Below, piece after piece: positions 1 to 5,639 of a stretch of DNA of 5,639 nt; positions within the stretch are counted from its first letter, which is position 1; every line of letters starts with the position of its first letter. The translations under genes were made by a program, and so were the position numbers. The notes under the pieces are model-generated. The model ran no database searches, was not told the origin of the DNA, and saw only the letters and a list, made by a program, of their open reading frames with translations. The stretch covers positions 1-5,639 of the forward strand of contig JAVBKP010000066.1 in the NCBI GenBank assembly GCA_031553975.1, read 5' to 3'. This DNA is from JAVBKP01 sp031553975. Lineage in GTDB: Bacteria; Bacillota; Clostridia; Peptostreptococcales; Anaerovoracaceae.

Positions 1-1002
1 GTAGATTCCCAATATTTTTTCTCTATCATATAGCGCTGATATGAGCATCAATAGGGTTGATTTTGGTAGGTGAAAGTTGGTTATCAGTGCATCTACTATT
101 TTAAACTCATATCCTGGATTTATGAATATATCAGTGCTTCCAGCCCCTGCTTGCAGTTTTCCTGCTGTAGTGGCTGACTCCAGTGTTCTTGATGACGTGG
201 TTCCCACACAGACAATTCTGCCACCCTTTTCCTTTGTATCATTGATTATCTCAGCATTCTCTTCATCTATTTCGTATTCTTCAAAGTGCATATGATGATC
301 TTCAATATGATCTACTTTGACAGGTCTAAATGTACCAATACCAACGTGTAGCGTCACAAATGCCAGTTTGACACCCTTTTCCTTTGCTTTGGCTAGGATT
401 TCTTCTGTAAAGTGTAGTCCTGCTGTAGGCGCTGCCACAGACCCCTCTTCCTTGCAATATACTGTCTGATAGCGATTTTTATCCTCTAATTCGTTGTCCC
501 TCTCGATATAAGGGGGCAATGGCAACTTCCCAACTTTTTCTAATATTTCCAAAAACTCTATTTTGCTCCTATCACCTGAGCCTGCTCTTTCATATTGAAA
601 TTCGATAATTCTCGTCCCATCATCACTGTATTCTTTGATAACTCCCGTCAGCTGGCCTTCCCCTAAGATAACAGTATCACCTATATGAAGTTTTTTCCCT
701 GGCCTGACCATACACTGCCAAAGATCGCCTTCTACGCGCTTTATCAGTAGTATTTCAACCTTGGCGCCCTCAGCTCCCCCTGTCATCTTATGTCCAAAAA
801 TCCTAGCAGGAATTACTTTAGAGTTGTTCATGACAAGGCAGTCCCCTGGATTCAAATAGTCTACTATGTCATAAAAGTGTTTGTGCTCTATGGTTCCTGC
901 TTTGCGATTTACCACCATTAGCCTTGCATTTTCTCGTTTGTCGGCTGGATACTGGGCGATTAACTCCTCAGGTAAGTGATAATCAAATTCATTAATATGC
1001 AA
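1..1002 (-). CDS. queA: S-adenosylmethionine:tRNA ribosyltransferase-isomerase QueA, 3' end cut by window edge
   Basis: QueA transfers and isomerises the ribosyl group of S-adenosylmethionine onto 7-aminomethyl-7-deazaguanine in the wobble position of GUN-anticodon tRNAs, giving epoxyqueuosine; it is a cytoplasmic enzyme of queuosine synthesis. The frame is open without interruption for 334 codons to the left edge, and about 20 C-terminal residues are probably missing. Family motifs seen are [12 protein letters not shown] (6-17), NNSKVIPAR (59-67), MVRPGKKL (98-105), PLPPYI (161-166), [11 protein letters not shown] (189-199), HVGIGTF (219-225), GTTSSRTLE (267-275) and [13 protein letters not shown] (308-320). 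The start is TTG: it gives the usual QueA N-terminus, lies 7 nt after GAGGT, and the first in-frame ATG is only codon 29, after conserved residues. The gene follows the spoIID-like stop codon by 5 nt. A tgt gene commonly follows queA, but that part lies outside the window. Confidence 0.96.
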   Translation of the reverse strand, partial: MHINEFDYHLPEELIAQYPADKRENARLMVVNRKAGTIEHKHFYDIVDYLNPGDCLVMNNSKVIPARIFGHKMTGGAEGAKVEILLIKRVEGDLWQCMVRPGKKLHIGDTVILGEGQLTGVIKEYSDDGTRIIEFQYERAGSGDRSKIEFLEILEKVGKLPLPPYIERDNELEDKNRYQTVYCKEEGSVAAPTAGLHFTEEILAKAKEKGVKLAFVTLHVGIGTFRPVKVDHIEDHHMHFEEYEIDEENAEIINDTKEKGGRIVCVGTTSSRTLESATTAGKLQAGAGSTDIFINPGYEFKIVDALITNFHLPKSTLLMLISALYDREKILGIY

Positions 1003-1005
1003 AGT

Positions 1006-1016
1006 CCCTACCTCAC
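1006..1016 (-). promoter_or_regulatory. Ribosome binding site of queA, overlapping the spoIID-like stop codon
   Basis: On the minus strand GTGAGGTAGGG precedes the TTG start at 1002. GAGGT lies 7 nt from the start. The TAG stop of the upstream gene (1010-1008) lies inside this site, so ribosomes finishing spoIID-like end on top of the queA initiation site, which favours translational coupling. This site supports TTG as the queA start. Confidence 0.75.
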
Positions 1017-2414
1017 TTCTACGTCTTTATAATAATACTTTAGTATTTCGTCAAATGTAATGCCTGATTTACCCATTTCTATGGCACCATCTTGACTCAT
1101 TCCAACCCCGTGTCCATACCCTTTGCCTGTGAAAAGAAGATTTCCACCAGATAGGTCCGCTTCATCTGCCCCACCAGTTGTTATTTTGGTAGCCGTGGTG
1201 CCCGTTAGGACTTTTCCAACATTGATCCCGTCGTATCCATATAAATACCCAGCATCTACTTTTGATTTCGTCCCATCTGCCCCTAGCACATGAACCTCTC
1301 CCGATACTAGGCTTGTAGCATTGGCTGAAATAGCACTAGCTGAAGGTACGCTCACCTCTGTATTGGATCCAGTTCCTCCAAATCCGAATTTTAAGGATTT
1401 GACCACTGTTGCACCAAAGGCAGATCGTATTTTTTCTTTAGAAAGCACAGCAGTTCCACCACTTCCTACTATTTCAAGCTCTTTCACAAGGCCATAGGCC
1501 GTTCTGCTCTTTACCTTTACTGACTGCACGGTACCCACAGTGAATCCTGCTGCCTCTACCTTTGCCTTAACATCACTCAAACTAAAGGTGGCCGTCCAAT
1601 TGTAATCTGGTGAATTTGTATCTAACCCTGATCTTAAATACGCCAATGCAGTGGTCCAAACATCTTCACTATTGTTGGTAAATCCACCTGAATTCTTTGA
1701 ATAATATGCCTCTACAATATTGCCGCCAGCGTACATAAATACACCCTTGGTGGCATCTACTGCTTGGTTTGTGCTATCATATTCGGCGACTACACCTGTG
1801 TACATCTGGCAATGGGTAGTAGCACAAAGATTAAACCCATCCACGCTATGGTTCTGTTGTTTGACTATGGTAAAGTTTCTTGCTGCTACGGCCTGTGCCT
1901 TCAATGACTCTAAGGGACTTGACTGGGGCATTTCAGAGTGAAGAACACCTTTTAGGTATTCTTCTAGCTTTACATAGTTGATTATGTTGATTTTCCCGTT
2001 TATTAGCTTTACAATCATCCCACCTCGAAAGTTAATCCCATTGAACCCAATAGGCCATGCATTCTGGTAGTTGACAGGATTCAGCATATATGTAGCATCG
2101 GTTCCTATGTCGGCCACTTGTACGCCCCCAGCATCCTTTACTACAATTTTTCCATTCTCCACCGTCAAGGTCACAGCGTTCATTGAAGATAAATCTACGG
2201 TTTGTGTAAATTCATTTCCTGTCAAAGTGCCTAGGATAAGACCTGTGGTGGAGGAAATAGTGCCCGCGGTCACGGCACTTGTTCCGTATCGCAGTCCTAC
2301 CTTAATATACTCTGGAACTGTTGCTGCTTGAACATTTGTAGGTGTGCTTATAATGGTTAACATAATTAATATTATGGTCAAAACAATGGTGGTTTTTGTC
2401 TTTTTAAATCTCAT
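1008..2414 (-). CDS. Secreted SpoIID/LytB-domain protein, probable peptidoglycan lytic transglycosylase
   Basis: SpoIID-family enzymes cleave peptidoglycan glycan strands outside the membrane; SpoIID itself acts with SpoIIP during engulfment of the forespore. The product here is 468 residues. A basic N-terminus (MRFKKTKTT) is followed by a hydrophobic stretch at about 10-23 and a likely signal-peptidase site after VQA (residue 30). The catalytic-domain signature [14 protein letters not shown] is at 150-163, with Glu161 matching the proposed catalytic acid, followed by [12 protein letters not shown] Cys/His cluster, CATTHC at 197-202 with a nearby His189, resembles the zinc site of clostridial Spo[17 protein letters not shown] (240-253) and [15 protein letters not shown] (430-444) are further family blocks. 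About 75 residues lie between FGFGG (342-346) and the last block, where short SpoIID proteins have about 15. An ATG six codons upstream (2432) has no ribosome binding site, so 2414 is preferred. Whether this is the true sporulation SpoIID or a paralogue acting in growth cannot be told from the sequence. Confidence 0.9.
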   Translation of the reverse strand: MRFKKTKTTIVLTIILIMLTIISTPTNVQAATVPEYIKVGLRYGTSAVTAGTISSTTGLILGTLTGNEFTQTVDLSSMNAVTLTVENGKIVVKDAGGVQVADIGTDATYMLNPVNYQNAWPIGFNGINFRGGMIVKLINGKINIINYVKLEEYLKGVLHSEMPQSSPLESLKAQAVAARNFTIVKQQNHSVDGFNLCATTHCQMYTGVVAEYDSTNQAVDATKGVFMYAGGNIVEAYYSKNSGGFTNNSEDVWTTALAYLRSGLDTNSPDYNWTATFSLSDVKAKVEAAGFTVGTVQSVKVKSRTAYGLVKELEIVGSGGTAVLSKEKIRSAFGATVVKSLKFGFGGTGSNTEVSVPSASAISANATSLVSGEVHVLGADGTKSKVDAGYLYGYDGINVGKVLTGTTATKITTGGADEADLSGGNLLFTGKGYGHGVGMSQDGAIEMGKSGITFDEILKYYYKDVEVR

Positions 2415-2422
2415 CTTCTGTT

Positions 2423-2427
2423 CTCCT
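2423..2427 (-). promoter_or_regulatory. Ribosome binding site that fixes the spoIID-like start
   Basis: AGGAG on the minus strand is 8 nt before the ATG at 2414. It lies inside the six-codon extension that would follow from starting at the upstream ATG (2432), and that upstream ATG is preceded only by AT-rich sequence. The shorter form also starts directly with the basic n-region of the signal peptide. Confidence 0.75.
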
Positions 2428-2460
2428 GTCATAAAATATCAGATTTAATATACTATATCA

Positions 2461-3486
2461 CTAAATACTTAACTGTCCATCTATCTCGCTAGGTGCTCTT
2501 AATCCAAGGTGTTTGTAGGCTTTGTCTGATGCCACCCTTCCCTTGGGTGTTCTATGAATAAACCCAGCTTGCATCAGAAATGGCTCATAGGCATCCTCAA
2601 TGGTAACACGTTCTTCTCCCACGGCGGCTGCAATGGTATCAATACCAACAGGTCCCCCCTTGAATTTGTTGATGATTATGTCCAATATCTGTCTATCTAG
2701 GGCCTCTAATCCATTTTCATCAATGCCCAAAGCAGTGAGCGCATTGTCTGTAATCTCTTTGGTAATACGCCCTTCGCCTTTGACCATGGCAAAGTCTCTG
2801 ATTCTTCTAAGCATTCTATTGGCTACACGAGGCGTGCCTCTTGTCCTTGTGGCAATTTCTTTAGTGGATTTTTCATCTATGTTGATGTTCATAATACCAG
2901 CAGAGCGATTGATGATTTTGCTCAGCTCTTCCACTGTATAGTGTTCAAATTTGGCAATGACGCCAAATCTGTCTCGTAGTGGTGCCGACAGGCTTCCTGC
3001 CCTAGTCGTTGCCCCTATCAATGTAAACTTTGCCAAATCAATGCGAATGGATCTAGCAGATGGACCTTTCCCAATGACGATATCCAGTGCATAATCTTCC
3101 ATGGCTGAATACAAAACCTCTTCCACAGAGCGATTTAATCGGTGTATTTCATCTATGAATAGTACATCATTCTCGTTTAGATTTGTAATAATAGCGGCAA
3201 GGTCCCCTGCCCGTTCTATGGCCGGACCTGAGGTGATTCTAAGGTGAACCCCTAGCTCACTGGCTATGATCCCGGCTAAGGTGGTCTTCCCTAATCCTGG
3301 TGGTCCGTAGAAAAGCACATGATCCAATGATTCATTGCGCAGTTTGGCCGCTTGAATGAATATTTTAAGGTTGTCCGTTACATTCCTCTGACCTATGTAG
3401 TCCTCTAACCGTTTAGGCCGTAGGCTTTGTTCTACATCTTCATCTTCAGGACGCACGGTGGCTTCTGTTAATCTCTCTTCGCTCAT
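2461..3486 (-). CDS. ruvB: Holliday junction branch-migration helicase RuvB
   Basis: RuvB is the AAA+ motor that forms hexameric rings on the DNA arms flanking a RuvA-bound Holliday junction and drives branch migration. The product is 341 residues, the usual family length. Visible elements are Walker [10 protein letters not shown] (61-69), Walker B VLFIDEIH (108-115), sensor 1 IGATTR (157-162), the arginine-finger segment LRDRFG (170-175), sensor 2 RGTPRVANR (216-224) and the C-terminal winged-helix domain from about 255, with [17 protein letters not shown] at 301-317. All ATPase residues are intact. A GTG two codons upstream (3492) would extend the frame, but the AAGGAG site abuts it, so ATG at 3486 is chosen. 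The gene follows the ruvA stop by 9 nt and ends in tandem stops TAG TGA. It is part of the ruvC-ruvA-ruvB series. Confidence 0.98.
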   Translation of the reverse strand: MSEERLTEATVRPEDEDVEQSLRPKRLEDYIGQRNVTDNLKIFIQAAKLRNESLDHVLFYGPPGLGKTTLAGIIASELGVHLRITSGPAIERAGDLAAIITNLNENDVLFIDEIHRLNRSVEEVLYSAMEDYALDIVIGKGPSARSIRIDLAKFTLIGATTRAGSLSAPLRDRFGVIAKFEHYTVEELSKIINRSAGIMNINIDEKSTKEIATRTRGTPRVANRMLRRIRDFAMVKGEGRITKEITDNALTALGIDENGLEALDRQILDIIINKFKGGPVGIDTIAAAVGEERVTIEDAYEPFLMQAGFIHRTPKGRVASDKAYKHLGLRAPSEIDGQLSI

Positions 3487-3491
3487 ACACA

Positions 3492-3497
3492 CTCCTT
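3492..3497 (-). promoter_or_regulatory. Ribosome binding site of ruvB, overlapping the ruvA stop
   Basis: AAGGAG on the minus strand is 5 nt from the ATG at 3486 and shares bases with the ruvA TAA (3498-3496). It overlaps the alternative GTG at 3492 and so cannot serve it, which decides the start and implies ruvA-ruvB translational coupling. Confidence 0.75.
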
Positions 3498-4095
3498 AGC
3501 TCAAGTTTTTCAATGCTAGTTTGATATAGGCTTCTGGGCTATCTAGCTCTTCTTTCACACGGCCGATGGCCTCTGCTGCCTCACCACGGTTATAGCCAAG
3601 TGCCATAAGAGCAGTAACAGCCTCGGTCCTAGCGTCACTTCCTGCAATGCTTGCCGCCATGTCAGCGCCAACTGACATATCCATGCCGCCTGATATATTC
3701 CCAATTTTATCTTTCAATTCCAATATAATACGCTGTGCAATTTTACCACCAATGCCTTGGGCCTTGGTCAGGGATTTTGCATCTTCAAACATAATGGCTT
3801 TGCGAACCTCTCCTGGGTTCATAGCCGACAAAATAGACATAGCCGCCTTAGCACCTACCCCATTTACCGTCATAAGACGCTTGAATAGAGCTATACCTTC
3901 CCTTTCTGTGAATCCATACAGGCTAATATCATCCTCACGAACGATCATGGAGGTATACAGTAACACTTCTTTATCGCTCTGCATATAGGCACCAGAGCCT
4001 CCCGGCACAAAAACTTCATAGCCAATCCCTTGGCTCTCAATGACAATACCACCTTCAAAGGTCATTGTCACTTTTCCTCTTATGTAGTGAAACAT
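3496..4095 (-). CDS. ruvA: Holliday junction DNA-binding protein RuvA
   Basis: RuvA tetramers hold the four-way junction open in a square-planar form and load RuvB rings on opposite arms. The product is 199 residues, typical of the family. The N-terminal OB-fold (about 1-64) includes MFHYIRGKV and GIGYEVFVP, with the acidic pin at VREDD (52-56, Glu54-Asp55), which separates strands at the crossover. Two helix-hairpin-helix motifs follow, NGVGAK (78-83) and QGIGGK (113-118), the second continuing into IAQRIILELKDK. A Gly/Ala/Met-rich flexible linker (about 132-152) leads to the C-terminal RuvB-contact domain (about 155-199, ALMALGYNRGEAAEAI). The start ATG is 8 nt after GGAG (4107-4104). ruvC lies 84 nt upstream and ruvB 9 nt downstream. 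Confidence 0.97.
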   Translation of the reverse strand: MFHYIRGKVTMTFEGGIVIESQGIGYEVFVPGGSGAYMQSDKEVLLYTSMIVREDDISLYGFTEREGIALFKRLMTVNGVGAKAAMSILSAMNPGEVRKAIMFEDAKSLTKAQGIGGKIAQRIILELKDKIGNISGGMDMSVGADMAASIAGSDARTEAVTALMALGYNRGEAAEAIGRVKEELDSPEAYIKLALKNLS

Positions 4096-4179
4096 TGCAA
4101 TATCTCCGTTCTATTGATTTATATTTTATACAATATAGTTGCTAATTTATTTTATTATTAGATTTCAGTGGGCAAAAAT
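4096..4179 (-). other. AT-rich ruvC-ruvA spacer with a weak possible internal promoter
   Basis: This 84-nt gap is the longest in the leftward series. On the minus strand it contains TTAGCA (4145-4140), 16 nt, and TATAAA (4123-4118), a weak sigma-A-like pair that would give a very short leader before ruvA. A second TATAAA lies at 4130-4125 without a good -35. No stem-loop followed by a T-run was seen, so readthrough from ruvC is expected. The AT-richness alone makes chance -10 matches likely. Confidence 0.25.
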
Positions 4180-4677
4180 TTAACGCGCACCGGGGATTCG
4201 TGAGCGATATGTAGCCGAATGTGCATGACAAATGGCAATCGCCAACGCATCCGCTGTATCATCTGGTTTTGGTACTTCTTTTAAGTTCAAAATGGTCTTG
4301 ACCATGTTTTGGACTTGCTTTTTCTCTGCCCGTCCATAGCCAACCAAGCCTTGTTTTACCTGTAGCGGTGTGTATTCCGCCACTTCCATACCACCATTGG
4401 CACAAGCCACTATGGCCACGCCTCTAGCCTGGGCCACTGCAATACCTGTGGTCTGGTTGGTATTAAAAAACAGCTCCTCAATAGCCACCGTATCTGGCTT
4501 GTACTTTTCTACCAGCGCTGTCAGTTCCTCAAAAATAATCTTTAGCCGCAAGGGCATGTCCGTCTTTGCCTTGGTGGTAATCGCACCGTAGTCTACAACG
4601 GTAAAGTGATTGCCCTTAACATCTATAATCCCCCAGCCTAAAATGGCATACCCAGGGTCGAGTCCTAAAATTCTCAT
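4180..4677 (-). CDS. ruvC: Crossover junction endodeoxyribonuclease RuvC (Holliday junction resolvase)
   Basis: RuvC dimers cut Holliday junctions symmetrically, using two metal ions, at junctions held by RuvAB. The product is 165 residues with the RNase H-like fold signatures: MRILGLDPG (1-9) with Asp7, VAIEELFF (64-71) with Glu67, and PDDTADALAIAICHAH (138-153) with Asp140 and Asp143. These match the four acidic residues of the family catalytic centre, so the enzyme should be active. QARGVA (83-88), EYTPLQVK (101-108) and GYGRAEKKQV (113-122) are further conserved blocks. The frame opens with two consecutive ATG codons; AAGGA (4688-4684) is 6 nt from the second and only 3 nt from the first, and RuvC proteins normally begin MRILG, so 4677 is preferred over 4680. 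It is the first gene of the leftward unit. Confidence 0.97.
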   Translation of the reverse strand: MRILGLDPGYAILGWGIIDVKGNHFTVVDYGAITTKAKTDMPLRLKIIFEELTALVEKYKPDTVAIEELFFNTNQTTGIAVAQARGVAIVACANGGMEVAEYTPLQVKQGLVGYGRAEKKQVQNMVKTILNLKEVPKPDDTADALAIAICHAHSATYRSRIPGAR

Positions 4678-4712
4678 CATTCATCCTTATCATCTAATTT
4701 TCTAATATAACA

Positions 4713-4741
4713 ATTATAACACATTTGAAAAAAAATTTAAA
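4713..4741 (-). promoter_or_regulatory. Predicted sigma-A promoter of the ruvC-ruvA-ruvB-spoIID-queA unit
   Basis: On the minus strand there is a perfect -10 TATAAT (4718-4713) with the extended element TGT just before it, a 17-nt spacer containing a T8 run, and a -35 TTTAAA (4741-4736, 4 of 6 matches to TTGACA). Transcription would start near 4706, leaving a leader of about 29 nt before the ruvC ATG. The strong extended -10 makes up for the weak -35. Confidence 0.65.
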
Positions 4742-4748
4742 GCAAAAA

Positions 4749-4762
4749 AGCACAAACGTTCG
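4749..4762. promoter_or_regulatory. Candidate LexA (SOS) box between ruvC and recN
   Basis: AGCACAAACGTTCG matches the Bacillus LexA consensus CGAACRNRYGTTYG at 12 of 14 positions; the mismatches are positions 1 and 3, so the right half-site is perfect and the left is imperfect (GCAC for GAAC). It lies 8 bp upstream of the predicted ruvC -35 and about 40 bp upstream of the recN -35. ruv and recN genes are known SOS targets in several bacteria. The site overlaps a perfect 12-bp dyad, AAACGTTCGTTT (4754-4765). The position upstream of both promoters, not within one, is not ideal for repression by occlusion. Confidence 0.45.
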
Positions 4763-4801
4763 TTTTTCGCACATAATTATGATAAAATGTAAAATAATGG
4801 A

Positions 4802-4830
4802 TTGACAAAGTGTCTAATATATGAGAAAAT
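4802..4830 (+). promoter_or_regulatory. Predicted sigma-A promoter of recN
   Basis: A consensus -35 TTGACA (4802-4807) is followed by a 17-nt spacer and GAAAAT (4825-4830), 4 of 6 matches to TATAAT, with TG at 4822-4823 forming an extended -10. Transcription would start near 4837, giving a leader of about 58 nt to the recN TTG. The -35 overlaps a small inverted repeat, GACA-AAG-TGTC (4804-4814). Confidence 0.5.
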
Positions 4831-4880
4831 ATGAATAACAAATTGGACAACTATACTACACTAAAGATTAACGTTATTTT

Positions 4881-4886
4881 AGGAGG
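4881..4886 (+). promoter_or_regulatory. Ribosome binding site of recN, supporting a TTG start
   Basis: A perfect AGGAGG lies 8 nt before the TTG at 4895. The next in-frame ATG is codon 16, after conserved N-terminal residues, and has no such site, so TTG is the start. Confidence 0.85.
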
Positions 4887-4894
4887 AACATTAC

Positions 4895-5639
4895 TTGATT
4901 AGTCATCTTTCGATCAAAGATTTTGCAATAATAGCAGATATGTCTATTGATTTTAACAAAGGGCTACAAATGATAACAGGCGAAACAGGTGCTGGTAAAT
5001 CCATTATTATTGAAGCCATCAGCCTTGGTCTAGGTAGTCGTGCTGATACTTCTTATGTGCGATCAGGCAAAGAAAAGGCTAAGATTCAGTTGGTAATCGA
5101 CCTTGATACCCCTGTCTTACGAAAGCTCCTCACAGACAATGATCTGGATGAAGATAGCCAAATGATAATTTCTCGGGAAATATCAATGGTTGGCAAGAGT
5201 ACGTGTAAAATCAATGGCGAAATGGTTCCTGTGGCCACACTAAACAAAATTTGTGCCAATCTAGTGGATATTCATGGTCAGTACGATCACCAGTCATTGC
5301 TGCAACCAGAAAACCACATTACTTTAATAGATGCCTATTGCAACAAAGAGTTGGCAGCACCAAAGGCTGCTATGCTCCTTGCTTATGAGCAATATGCACA
5401 AGCTCGGCGGGAATTAGCCTCACTGTCTGGCAAGTCTGAAGACAAAAAACGCCAACATGACTTTCTAAAATTCGAGTTGGAAGAAATACTAGCAGCAAAT
5501 TTGCAACCAAATGAAGATGAAGAGCTAGATGCACAGCTTGTCCTCCTACAAAACAGTGAAAAAATAGCCAGTGGCATCTCCGCTGTCTACGAATTCTTGA
5601 CGGGTGAATCAGAAGGCACCTCTAATCCCCTAGCACAAG
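4895..5639 (+). CDS. recN: DNA repair protein RecN, N-terminal part, cut by window edge
   Basis: RecN is an SMC-like ATPase recruited early to double-strand breaks, where it aids recombination repair. 248 codons are present without a stop; the family is usually about 550-570 residues, so somewhat under half is seen. The N-terminus reads ISHLSIKDFAIIADMSIDF, followed by Walker A GETGAGKS (29-36), GLGSRADTSYVRSG (45-58), the Q-loop-type block VDIHGQYDHQSLL (124-136) and, after the start of the coiled coil (from about 155), the RecN-typical FLKFELEEILAANLQPNEDEEL (190-211). Walker B and the C-terminal ATPase half lie beyond the window. The start is TTG after AGGAGG. In many Firmicutes recN follows argR and precedes spoIVB; here it stands first in its own unit, divergent from ruvC, with its own predicted promoter and a candidate LexA box upstream. 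Confidence 0.96.
   Translation, partial: MISHLSIKDFAIIADMSIDFNKGLQMITGETGAGKSIIIEAISLGLGSRADTSYVRSGKEKAKIQLVIDLDTPVLRKLLTDNDLDEDSQMIISREISMVGKSTCKINGEMVPVATLNKICANLVDIHGQYDHQSLLQPENHITLIDAYCNKELAAPKAAMLLAYEQYAQARRELASLSGKSEDKKRQHDFLKFELEEILAANLQPNEDEELDAQLVLLQNSEKIASGISAVYEFLTGESEGTSNPLAQ

Noticed and set aside
77..295. A 72-codon open frame on the + strand
   Set aside because: It lies entirely antisense to the conserved queA reading frame, has no recognisable domain, and is Ser/Pro-rich as expected of a shadow frame.
1720..2331. Two + strand frames of 73 and 86 codons across the spoIID-like gene
   Set aside because: Both are antisense to a well-supported coding frame with intact family motifs; no ribosome binding site or recognisable protein was seen.
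2415..2460. A possible sporulation sigma-E or separate sigma-A promoter in the ruvB to spoIID-like gap (GATATAGTATATT)
   Set aside because: The -10-like sequences are in a purely AT-rich stretch and no matching -35 at proper spacing was found; cotranscription with ruvB is simpler.
2600..3988. Two 113-codon + strand frames opposite ruvB and ruvA
   Set aside because: They mirror strongly conserved helicase and junction-binding genes; their hydrophobic composition is that of the reverse-strand reading of those genes.
4370..4591. A 73-codon + strand frame opposite ruvC
   Set aside because: It is antisense to the RuvC catalytic core coding sequence and has no independent support.
4719..4735. The T8 run (minus strand) upstream of ruvC as part of a terminator
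   Set aside because: No GC-rich stem precedes it and it lies between the predicted -35 and -10 of the ruvC promoter.
5383..5577. A 64-codon minus-strand frame, Ser/Cys-rich
   Set aside because: It is opposite the RecN coiled-coil coding region; the Ser run is the reverse reading of Glu/Asp-rich codons.
1..5639. A mobile element, CRISPR array, defence island or other undescribed system
   Set aside because: No transposase, integrase, repeat array or terminal inverted repeats were seen; all six genes are recognisable core chromosomal genes in a plausible order.

Overview
The window looks like chromosomal DNA from a low-GC, Gram-positive, probably spore-forming member of the Clostridia. The grounds are moderately AT-rich DNA, strong AGGAG-type ribosome binding sites, two TTG starts, a SpoIID-like sporulation/cell-wall enzyme between ruvB and queA, and the presence of ruvC (Bacillus and its relatives usually use RecU instead). 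Genus cannot be fixed from this sequence.

Layout. Almost everything to the left of about 4680 is one leftward gene series, read in transcription order as ruvC (4677-4180), ruvA (4095-3496), ruvB (3486-2461), a secreted SpoIID/LytB-type protein (2414-1008) and queA (1002 to beyond the left edge). Spacing is 84 nt between ruvC and ruvA, 9 nt between ruvA and ruvB, 46 nt between ruvB and spoIID-like, and 5 nt between spoIID-like and queA, so a single polycistronic unit is likely. To the right, recN starts at 4895 on the + strand and runs off the window end. No rRNA, tRNA, CRISPR, insertion sequence or clear intrinsic terminator was seen.

Function. RuvA, RuvB and RuvC form the Holliday-junction branch-migration and resolution machine. 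RecN is an SMC-like ATPase acting early in double-strand-break repair. The 217-nt divergent region between ruvC and recN therefore separates two recombination-repair units. It holds a good leftward promoter (extended -10 TGTTATAAT), a rightward promoter (TTGACA with an extended -10) and, between them, a 12-of-14 match to the Bacillus-type LexA box. This suggests joint SOS control. The downstream spoIID-like and queA genes (peptidoglycan remodelling and queuosine tRNA modification) appear to ride in the same transcript, an arrangement known from other Clostridia.

No new biological system was found. The useful observations are the probable SOS operator, several start-site corrections (ruvC, ruvB and spoIID-like all start a few codons inside the longest frame), and an insertion in the SpoIID-like protein just before its conserved C-terminal motif.
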